Below, piece by piece: positions 58,005 through 64,000 of a stretch of DNA of 64,000 bases. The stretch covers positions 372,001 to 436,000 of the forward strand of contig NZ_JACHZQ010000001.1 of NCBI RefSeq assembly GCF_014193655.1. The letters are read 5' to 3'. Under the pieces are notes generated by a model. That model saw nothing but the letters and a program-made list of their open reading frames with translations, did no database searches and was not told the origin of the DNA. Both the position numbers and the translations under genes were made by a program. This stretch comes from Rhizobium sp. BK313. GTDB lineage: Bacteria; Pseudomonadota; Alphaproteobacteria; Rhizobiales; Rhizobiaceae. Numbering within the stretch: position 1 is the first letter of the stretch; each line of letters begins with the position of its first letter.

Positions 58005-58010
58005 TTGTCG

Positions 58011-58394
58011 CTAGTCCTCGTCGCGGGATTCCAATGGCGCACCGGGTAGATAAAGCGAAATCGGTCTGATTTCATAGACTGCCGTCGGATTGGCGCGACG
58101 GAGGTCGCGCGCTGCTGCAACTGCTGCCTCAAGCGTTGGAAAATCCACAACGTAGAAGCCCAGCAATTGCTCCTTGGTTTCAGCAAAGGGACCGTCCGTG
58201 ACCATACCCGCACCCTTTCCTCGCAGCGTCACGGCGCGTTGCGTGGGGCCAAGCCGGGCGGCTGGTCCCAAAGACTTCTCCTGGACCAGGCGATCATTCA
58301 CCTGGAGGAGCTCAGTCATCAAGGCCGCATCCTCCTCCTTGGTCCAGGATTCGACTACTTCCTCTTCGTGATAGGCCAGGATGGCGTAATACAT
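58011..58394 (-). CDS. YCII/DGPF-domain protein
   Basis: 127 residues, a dimeric alpha-beta barrel protein. The start MYYAILAYHEEE and the signature VTDGPFAETKEQLLGFYVVD define the DGPF subgroup. Such genes often lie beside ECF sigma factors, but none is here. The function is unknown. Confidence 0.88.
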   Translation of the reverse strand: MYYAILAYHEEEVVESWTKEEDAALMTELLQVNDRLVQEKSLGPAARLGPTQRAVTLRGKGAGMVTDGPFAETKEQLLGFYVVDFPTLEAAVAAARDLRRANPTAVYEIRPISLYLPGAPLESRDED

Positions 58395-58737
58395 AGATCG
58401 TTCCCCCTCATGTATTCATCAATTTGAGTCAGCCGAGTTTTATCAAGCTTACCCTGGGAGCCCAGGGTGATCGGTTGAAATTCAGAACCGTATGAGATGT
58501 GCATGACACATGTTTGATGGTCGATGCGCAACCCCGTCCAACCCTTCCCATCACCAGAATGGCGCTCCGTTGGGTGGATTGTCCGATCCCCGCGCGCCCC
58601 GTAGTCACCTCTCCGCACGTCGCTGATGCATGCTTTGCCTGACGCCGCTCCATTCTTCGCGAAACTGCACTTGCACGACCGCCGCTTGTGATGCTCCATG
58701 CGCTTTCCACCGCATTCACGAGTCTACAGCCGCCGTT
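58395..58737. other. 343-bp divergent region with palindromes before benE
   Basis: No supported gene. The most notable element is ACCCTGGG-AG-CCCAGGGT (58451-58468), a perfect 8+8 dyad. About 45 bp on, ATGTG-N5-CACAT forms a second dyad. They lie between the divergent YCII gene and benE and may be operator sites for either. Confidence 0.4.
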
Positions 58738-59922
58738 ATGCTCAAAGATTTTTCCGTTCAAAGCTTGTTTATGGGCTGCCTTACCGCCTTTGTCGGCTTT
58801 GCCAGTTCCTTCGCAGTCGTGCTGCATGGGTTGCAGGCGGTCGGTGCGACGGACGCGCAGGCTGCATCCGGGTTGACGGCCCTGTCGATTTCGATGGGGC
58901 TTTGCGCCATCTTGCTCAGTGTCGCGACGAAGTTGCCGGTCAGCATAGCCTGGTCGACGCCCGGGGCAGCACTTCTGGCCAGTGCGGGTGCCATCGATGG
59001 CGGTTTTCCCGCGGCGGTTGGTGCGTTTTGCGTCTGTGCGGTGCTGATCGTGATTGCCGGCCTGTTCCGGCCTCTCGGCCGCGCCGTCGCGGCGATACCG
59101 GCGCCGTTGGCGAACGCGATGCTTGCCGGTGTACTGCTCGGGCTTTGCTTTGCGCCCGTAAAGGCGATTGCTTTCAATCCGCTGCTCGGCTTGCCCATCA
59201 TCATCGCCTGGATCGTCGTCGGGGCGTTCAAACGGCTCTGGGCAGTACCGGCGGCACTCGCCGCATTCGCGCTGGTGCTGGCGCTTGGTGTAAAGGTGCC
59301 GGATGGCGCGCTGGCATCGCTGGAGCATTCGCTGATGCCGAGCGTCGAACTGGTCAGACCGGCCTTCACCGTCGCCGGCCTCGTCTCCATCGCGCTACCG
59401 CTCTTCATCGTCACCATGGCGTCGCAGAACATTCCGGGCATCGCGGTGCTGAAGGTCCATCACTATGATCCAAAGCCCGGCCCGCTCTTTGCCGTCACCG
59501 GCCTGTTTTCAGTGTTCAGCGCTCCGTTCGGCGGCCATGCCGTCAATCTCGCCGCGATCACCGCCGCCATGTGCGCTGGGCAGGATGCGCATGCCGACCC
59601 GCAGCGGCGCTATTGGGCGGCAATCGTGGCCGGGGTCGTTTACATCGTCCTCGGATTGCTTGCCGGTGCGGTCACCGCCTTCGTGGCGCTGGCGCCGCCG
59701 ATCCTGATCGAAGCCGTCGCCGGCCTGGCGTTGGTCGGCGCGCTTTCCAACTCGGCCATGAACGCTTTTCAAAAGGCAGAATCGCGCGAGGCCGCCGCGA
59801 TCACCTTCCTAGTTACGGCATCGGGTGTTTCCTTTGCTGGGATCTCTGGCGCGTTCTGGGGCCTGATTGCCGGCGGATTGATGATGGCGCTGTCGCATGG
59901 GGTGCAGTTGCTCAAACGGTGA
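58738..59922 (+). CDS. benE: BenE-family benzoate/H+ symporter-like transporter
   Basis: 394 residues with about 12 membrane helices. SIAWSTPGAALLA, FNPLLGLPIIIAW and the block SAPFGGHAVNLAAITAAMCAGQDAHAD are characteristic of BenE. It probably imports benzoate or a related aromatic acid by proton symport; no catabolic genes are nearby, so the substrate is unproven. The ATG at 58738 is chosen by family N-terminus (MLKDFSVQSLFMGCLTAF); the frame extends upstream to 58630. Confidence 0.88.
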   Translation: MLKDFSVQSLFMGCLTAFVGFASSFAVVLHGLQAVGATDAQAASGLTALSISMGLCAILLSVATKLPVSIAWSTPGAALLASAGAIDGGFPAAVGAFCVCAVLIVIAGLFRPLGRAVAAIPAPLANAMLAGVLLGLCFAPVKAIAFNPLLGLPIIIAWIVVGAFKRLWAVPAALAAFALVLALGVKVPDGALASLEHSLMPSVELVRPAFTVAGLVSIALPLFIVTMASQNIPGIAVLKVHHYDPKPGPLFAVTGLFSVFSAPFGGHAVNLAAITAAMCAGQDAHADPQRRYWAAIVAGVVYIVLGLLAGAVTAFVALAPPILIEAVAGLALVGALSNSAMNAFQKAESREAAAITFLVTASGVSFAGISGAFWGLIAGGLMMALSHGVQLLKR

Positions 59923-59931
59923 GCAAAGGGG

Positions 59932-59960
59932 TTGCTTCTTTTTTATGGCGCGGCTATAAG
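59932..59960 (+). promoter_or_regulatory. Candidate leu leader promoter
   Basis: TTGCTT (59932-59937), 17-bp spacer, TATAAG (59955-59960). Initiation 7-8 nt after the -10 falls on the ATG at 59968. The geometry is identical to that of the trpL promoter in this window. Confidence 0.6.
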
Positions 59961-59967
59961 CGCGGCC

Positions 59968-60093
59968 ATGAAGACGACTGGCGCAAAGATTTCCGAACAG
60001 ATTGCACGTGGGCGCGTTGCCCTGCGTGACAATACGCGCGCCCTTACTTCGCTTCTCCTTCTCGGCCTTACGCGCGGTTGCCGGGTCCTTTGA
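59968..60093 (+). CDS. Leucine-rich leader peptide upstream of leuA
   Basis: A 41-codon frame beginning MKTTGAKISEQ and ending TSLLLLGLTRGCRVL. Four consecutive Leu codons (29-32), a further Leu at 34 and one at the last position make it a typical stalling leader for leucine-controlled attenuation. It lies 160 bp before leuA, has no ribosome site, and would be leaderless with the promoter at 59932-59960. The control role is inferred. Confidence 0.75.
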   Translation: MKTTGAKISEQIARGRVALRDNTRALTSLLLLGLTRGCRVL

Positions 60094-60136
60094 GGAGCGC
60101 TCGGCGGCCGTAGAGCCCGCCCGGCCATCGCTCCTC
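60092..60136 (+). promoter_or_regulatory. Hairpin after the leu leader, candidate attenuator element
   Basis: GAGGAGCG (60092-60099) pairs perfectly with CGCTCCTC (60129-60136), and an inner GGCCG/CGGCC stem lies inside. The outer stem starts inside the leader stop codon, so a ribosome stalled at the Leu run or one reaching the stop would differ in their effect on it. A weaker stem at 60163-60183 ends in TATTTG and may be the terminator. Confidence 0.5.
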
Positions 60137-60253
60137 GCGACATATCCCCAAAATCGACAGGATACCCCGTAGCGGGTCCGTATTTGTCATCGCCAAGCCG
60201 CACACGATCGGTTAAGACGCGGGGCAAATGACGGGAAAGGAAGAGACGAAACC

Positions 60254-61966
60254 ATGGACGCGAACAGCCATTCCCCCAAAGGCATGCCCGAGGCAGCGGT
60301 GAAATACCGCGCTTATCCGCAGATCAGCATTCCCGACCGCACCTGGCCTTCCAACACCATCACCAAGGCGCCAATCTGGTGTTCAGTCGACTTGCGCGAC
60401 GGCAATCAGGCGCTGGTCGATCCGATGGGTCACGATCGCAAGGCCCGCATGTTCCATCTGTTGCTGGAAATGGGTTTCAAGGAAATCGAGATCGGCTTCC
60501 CCTCGGCATCGCAGACCGACTTTGATTTCGCCCGCTGGTGCATTGAGCATGGCAATGTGCCTGACGACGTATCGCTGCAGGTCCTGGTGCAGTGCCGGCC
60601 GGAGCTGATCACCCGCACCTTCGAGGCCCTGGAAGGCGCTAATAAGCCGATCGTACATTTCTATAATTCCACCAGCGAATTGCAGCGCCGCGTGGTGTTC
60701 GCCAAGGATGTGCAGGGTATCAAGGAGATCGCCGTCGATGCGGCCAAGATGATCACCGACATGGCGGCCAAGGCCGGTGGCGGCTACCGCTTCGAATATT
60801 CGCCGGAAAGCTTTACCGGCACCGAACTGGACGTGGCGCTGGAAATCTGCAACGCCGTCATCGAGGTTGTGAAGCCGACGTCGGACAACAAGCTGATCAT
60901 CAACCTGCCGTCCACTGTCGAAATGGCGACGCCGAACATCTATGCCGACCAGATCGAATGGATGTGCCGCAATCTCGACAACAGGGAAAACCTGATCATC
61001 TCACTGCATCCGCACAATGACCGCGGCACAGGTGTCGCTGCTGCCGAATTGGCTCTGATGGCCGGTGCCGACCGCGTCGAAGGCACGTTGTTCGGCAATG
61101 GCGAGCGCACCGGCAATGTCGATGTCGTCACCATGGCGTTGAACATGTTCACGCAGGGCGTCGATCCCGAGCTTGATTGCTCCAACATCGAGCGCATGAA
61201 GGAAGTCTTCGAATATTCCAACCAGATGGCGATCGGCGAACGCCACCCTTACGTCGGCGAACTGGTCTACACGGCCTTTTCGGGTTCGCATCAGGATGCG
61301 ATCAACAAGGGCATGAAGGCGGCGAAGGTCGCCAACCATCCGGTTTGGGAAGTGCCGTATCTGCCGATCGATCCGCAGGATGTCGGCCGCACCTACGAGG
61401 CGATCATCCGCATCAACTCGCAGTCGGGGAAGGGCGGCATCGCCTACATCATGCAGCAGGACTACGGGCTCAACCTGCCGCGCAATCTCCAAGTGGAATA
61501 TCGCGAGGAGATCCAGCGCATCACCGACGAAGAAGGCAAGGAACTGCCGTCGAAGCGCATCTACGAGCACTTCATCGAGCGTTACGTGACCCAGTCCGGC
61601 GCCCGCATCCGCTTCGTCGATCACCATACCTTCGCCGATCCCGAGCATAAGGGACAGCGTGTCGTCGCCGCCGAAATTACCGACAATGGCGAGGTGAAAC
61701 GCATCGAAGGCCGTGGCAACGGCCCGATCGATGGCTTCATCAATGCTCTCTCGATCTATCTCGGCATCCCGATGACGGTTGAGGATTATTCCGAGCATTC
61801 GTTGCAGCATGGCTCCAATGCTTCGGCTATCTCCTATGTCGAGACCTCCCATCCCGGCGGCAAGCTCTTCGGTGCCGGAATCAACACCAACATCGTTGCC
61901 GCTTCTCTCGAAGCGATCGTCTCGGCGGCGAACCGTGTGCTCGATACCCAGGCCAAGAAGGGCTGA
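60254..61966 (+). CDS. leuA: 2-isopropylmalate synthase LeuA
   Basis: 570 residues of the longer LeuA class. It condenses acetyl-CoA with 2-oxoisovalerate, the first committed step of leucine synthesis. The catalytic/metal Arg-Asp are in WCSVDLRDGNQAL, the metal His pair in SLHPHNDRGTGVAAAELAL (HxH), then GTLFGNGERTGNVD. The C-terminal regulatory domain ends SLEAIVSAANRV. GGAAAGGAAGAG precedes the ATG. A leader peptide upstream predicts leucine attenuation. Confidence 0.96.
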   Translation: MDANSHSPKGMPEAAVKYRAYPQISIPDRTWPSNTITKAPIWCSVDLRDGNQALVDPMGHDRKARMFHLLLEMGFKEIEIGFPSASQTDFDFARWCIEHGNVPDDVSLQVLVQCRPELITRTFEALEGANKPIVHFYNSTSELQRRVVFAKDVQGIKEIAVDAAKMITDMAAKAGGGYRFEYSPESFTGTELDVALEICNAVIEVVKPTSDNKLIINLPSTVEMATPNIYADQIEWMCRNLDNRENLIISLHPHNDRGTGVAAAELALMAGADRVEGTLFGNGERTGNVDVVTMALNMFTQGVDPELDCSNIERMKEVFEYSNQMAIGERHPYVGELVYTAFSGSHQDAINKGMKAAKVANHPVWEVPYLPIDPQDVGRTYEAIIRINSQSGKGGIAYIMQQDYGLNLPRNLQVEYREEIQRITDEEGKELPSKRIYEHFIERYVTQSGARIRFVDHHTFADPEHKGQRVVAAEITDNGEVKRIEGRGNGPIDGFINALSIYLGIPMTVEDYSEHSLQHGSNASAISYVETSHPGGKLFGAGINTNIVAASLEAIVSAANRVLDTQAKKG

Positions 61967-61996
61967 ATTTCAGCCGTATAGTCCGCTGAAGACAAA

Positions 61997-62026
61997 ATCC
62001 CCTCGATATCGTCGAGGGGATTTTTT
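61997..62026. terminator. Bidirectional terminator between leuA and the ABC exporter
   Basis: ATCCCCTCGA and TCGAGGGGAT form a perfect 10-bp stem around a 5-nt loop, with TTTTTT on the plus side and an A-run (TTTTG on the minus strand) on the other. It serves both convergent genes. Confidence 0.93.
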
Positions 62027-62040
62027 GTTTTGTTCGGCGC

Positions 62041-63888
62041 TTACTCGGCCATGATGGGATCGTCGTCGCCGATGAAGCCGCCGGATTGACGCGCCCACAA
62101 AGCGGCGTAGATGCCGTTTTGAGTTAGCAGCTCGCCATGCGTGCCGTCCTCAATGATCCGCCCTTCATCGAGAACGACGATGCGATCCATGCGCGCGATG
62201 GTCGACAAGCGATGGGCAATCGCGATGACAGTCTTGCCCTCCATGACGCGATAGAGCGTATCCTGGATAGCGGCTTCCACCTCCGAATCGAGCGCAGACG
62301 TTGCCTCATCGAGCACGAGGATCGGTGCGTCCTTCAGGATGGCGCGGGCAAGCGCGACGCGTTGCCTTTGTCCGCCTGATAGCTGGACTCCGCGTTCGCC
62401 GACATGCGCGTCGTAGCCGATGCGACCTTCGTGATCTCGGAGGGTGGCGATAAATCCGCTTGCTGCCGCCTTGTCCGCTGCCGCCACAATCGCGCTTTCG
62501 GAAAACCGAGGGTCGCCATGGGCGAGGTTGTCGCGAACCGAGCGGTGGAGCAGAGCAGCATCCTGGGTCACCATGCCGATCTGCCGGCGCAGGCTCTCCT
62601 GAACGATCCCACGGATATCCTGTCCGTCGATTTCGATGGAGCCCGCCTCCGGATCGAAGAACCGCAGCAGTAGATTGACGAGTGTCGACTTCCCGGTGCC
62701 GGAGCGCCCGACAAGGCCGACTTTTTCGCCCGGTGCGATCTGCAGTGAAACGCCGTCCAGACCGCCATTGCCCTTGCCGTAGTGATGCGTCACCTCTTTG
62801 AAGCTGATCGCGCCGCGATTGACCACGAGTTGGCGGGCATCAAGTTCATCCGTAATGGCAAGCGGCTGCGCCACGGTCAGCAGCGATTGCCGCATCGCGC
62901 CGAGGTGGCCGAACAGCGACGATACGGCGTCGAGCATCCACTCGGCCATGCCGGTGATGCGGAAGCTCAAGGCGAGCGAGGCCGCAATCAGACCGAGCGG
63001 TGCACCGCCGGCCTGCCACAGGATCACGGCATAGCCGACCAGCCCGACGATCAGAAAGCTGCCCAGGAACAGCATGCTGGAATTGACCATGACTTCGAGC
63101 TTCTGAACTCGCACGAATGTCTTGCGGGCGGCAGCGAAGCGCTCCCGCCCTTCGCGGTCTTCTTCGGCTGCGTTGGCGAAAAGCTTGATGATGTCGATAT
63201 TGGCATAGGTGTCGACCAGCATGCCCGTGAGCGAGGCGTAGGCGCCTTGAAACTCCTCGGATGCCTTGCGCAGCCGCGGGATGACAAACGCCATCAAACC
63301 CAGATAGCAGCAGACCCAGATGAGCAATGGCCAGATGAGACGCAGATCGATCGAGGCCATGAGCCAGAGCGATCCGGCAACATAGATCGTGACGAAGGAT
63401 AGCGTGTGCAATACCGCATAGGCCGCCCCGGTCGCGGAATTGCCGATGTCGCGCACCTGGCTGGCGATGCGCCCGGAAAAATCCTTGCGGAACCAGCCTA
63501 CGGATTGCCGCAGAACATGGCGATGGGCCCGCCATCGGAAGAGCGTCTCGGCATTCGGCCGAAACGCGATGTCATCGAGGCTTTCCCTGAGATAGCCGGC
63601 GAGCGGCCGTCCGATCAGCACAAGGGCGGCGGCGGCCAGCAATTCGGTGCCGTGGGATGCCCAAAGTTGCTCCGGCCGAGCGGCTGCCAGAATGTCGACG
63701 AGCTGACTGGTATAGCCGATGAGCCAGATTTCGATGGCAGCGCCGATGATGGTCAGGGCAAGGCTCATTGCCATGACGAAGCGGAACGGGCGCAAGTTGC
63801 GCTTAAGATACCGCCATGTATCCGGCGGTGGGTTCAGATCATCATAATGTTGGAATGGATCGACGAGCTTTTCAAAGCGACGAAACAT
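62041..63888 (-). CDS. ABC exporter with fused permease and ATPase domains
   Basis: 615 residues. A six-helix ABC type 1 exporter domain (about 30-320) is followed by an ATPase domain (about 345-590) with Walker A GRSGTGKST, Q-loop VTQDAALLH, signature LSGGQRQRVALARA, Walker B ILVLDEATSALDSEVE and the H-loop IAHRLSTI. It works as a dimer exporting lipids, drugs or peptides; the substrate is unclear. The ATG at 63888 is preceded by GGAGGGCACTC. The 112 bp upstream to the window end show nothing recognisable. Confidence 0.9.
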   Translation of the reverse strand: MFRRFEKLVDPFQHYDDLNPPPDTWRYLKRNLRPFRFVMAMSLALTIIGAAIEIWLIGYTSQLVDILAAARPEQLWASHGTELLAAAALVLIGRPLAGYLRESLDDIAFRPNAETLFRWRAHRHVLRQSVGWFRKDFSGRIASQVRDIGNSATGAAYAVLHTLSFVTIYVAGSLWLMASIDLRLIWPLLIWVCCYLGLMAFVIPRLRKASEEFQGAYASLTGMLVDTYANIDIIKLFANAAEEDREGRERFAAARKTFVRVQKLEVMVNSSMLFLGSFLIVGLVGYAVILWQAGGAPLGLIAASLALSFRITGMAEWMLDAVSSLFGHLGAMRQSLLTVAQPLAITDELDARQLVVNRGAISFKEVTHHYGKGNGGLDGVSLQIAPGEKVGLVGRSGTGKSTLVNLLLRFFDPEAGSIEIDGQDIRGIVQESLRRQIGMVTQDAALLHRSVRDNLAHGDPRFSESAIVAAADKAAASGFIATLRDHEGRIGYDAHVGERGVQLSGGQRQRVALARAILKDAPILVLDEATSALDSEVEAAIQDTLYRVMEGKTVIAIAHRLSTIARMDRIVVLDEGRIIEDGTHGELLTQNGIYAALWARQSGGFIGDDDPIMAE

Positions 63889-64000
63889 GAGTGCCCTCCA
63901 GGGGCGAGAGATGGCAATTTGATGGATGGGCTGAACAGGCAGCCCGTCACGGCACTGCTTTTCAGCGGTGGTTTCCTGTGCCGTGAGTTCTCATCAAACG

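Noticed and set aside
59943..60227. 94-codon minus-strand open frame opposite the leu leader
   Set aside because: Arg/Pro-rich frame without a ribosome site; the plus-strand leucine leader explains the region better.

Overview
The window is high-GC chromosomal DNA from an alphaproteobacterium of the Rhizobium/Agrobacterium group. Several features point there: a BacA/SbmA-type peptide transporter, a fused anthranilate synthase TrpE(G) behind a short Trp-Trp-Trp leader peptide, the choline transporter ChoXWV, a NolR-like ArsR regulator, an Lrp-type PutR divergent from a short PutA, BluB, and paired TGA-N9-TCA (RirA-type) iron boxes before a TonB receptor. It reads as a core chromosome: about 50 protein genes, no rRNA or tRNA, no insertion sequence, prophage or CRISPR array.

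Layout. 1-5.1 kb: 3' part of the SbmA/BacA gene, a secreted polysaccharide deacetylase, an NnrU-like membrane protein, a membrane-anchored TPR protein and the ribosome GTPase Der. 5.1-7.1 kb: an OhrR-type MarR regulator with a perfect operator palindrome facing a decayed alpha/beta-hydrolase, then a glycosyltransferase. 7.2-15.6 kb (minus strand): oppABCDF and a KDG kinase, divergent from an alpha-glucosidase. 15.6-20.3 kb (minus): adenine deaminase, a class III aminotransferase, a NolR-like regulator and a HugZ-like protein. 20.6-24.5 kb: a PadR-HAAS(DUF1700)-GIN (DUF2807) operon bracketed by two paralogous secreted alpha/beta-hydrolases. 24.7-27.8 kb: choXWV. 28-32.2 kb: thymidine kinase, cytochrome c, two uncharacterised proteins and a LuxR-type regulator. 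32.4-39.5 kb: putR/putA, a periplasmic ClpP-fold protein, a UPF0114 protein and formate-THF ligase. 39.5-42.9 kb: three overlapping genes (adenylation enzyme, MBOAT-like acyltransferase, carrier protein) that resemble Gram-positive dltABC. 43-48.3 kb: extensin-like protein, iron-regulated TonB receptor, ABC-F ATPase with its own leader peptide. 48.4-54.5 kb: acyl-CoA-dehydrogenase-like flavoprotein, trpL-trpE(G), two small genes, bluB. 54.5-64 kb: a candidate terminated RNA, CDF cation exporter-queF, DUF2076 protein, ClpP, YCII protein, BenE, a leucine-rich leader peptide before leuA, and an ABC exporter.

Regulation is the richest part. Three genes (ABC-F, trpE(G), leuA) carry upstream peptide-coding leaders. 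The trp and leu leaders share the same promoter geometry: a 17-bp spacer and a -10 box ending 7 nt before the leader ATG, so both leader mRNAs probably begin at the start codon. Clear operator-like palindromes lie before ohrR, between oppA and the alpha-glucosidase, and before the TonB receptor. Strong hairpins separate the substrate-binding gene from the permease genes in both the opp and cho operons.

None of this was checked by database search. Gene identities rest on motif and family recognition from the translated sequence.
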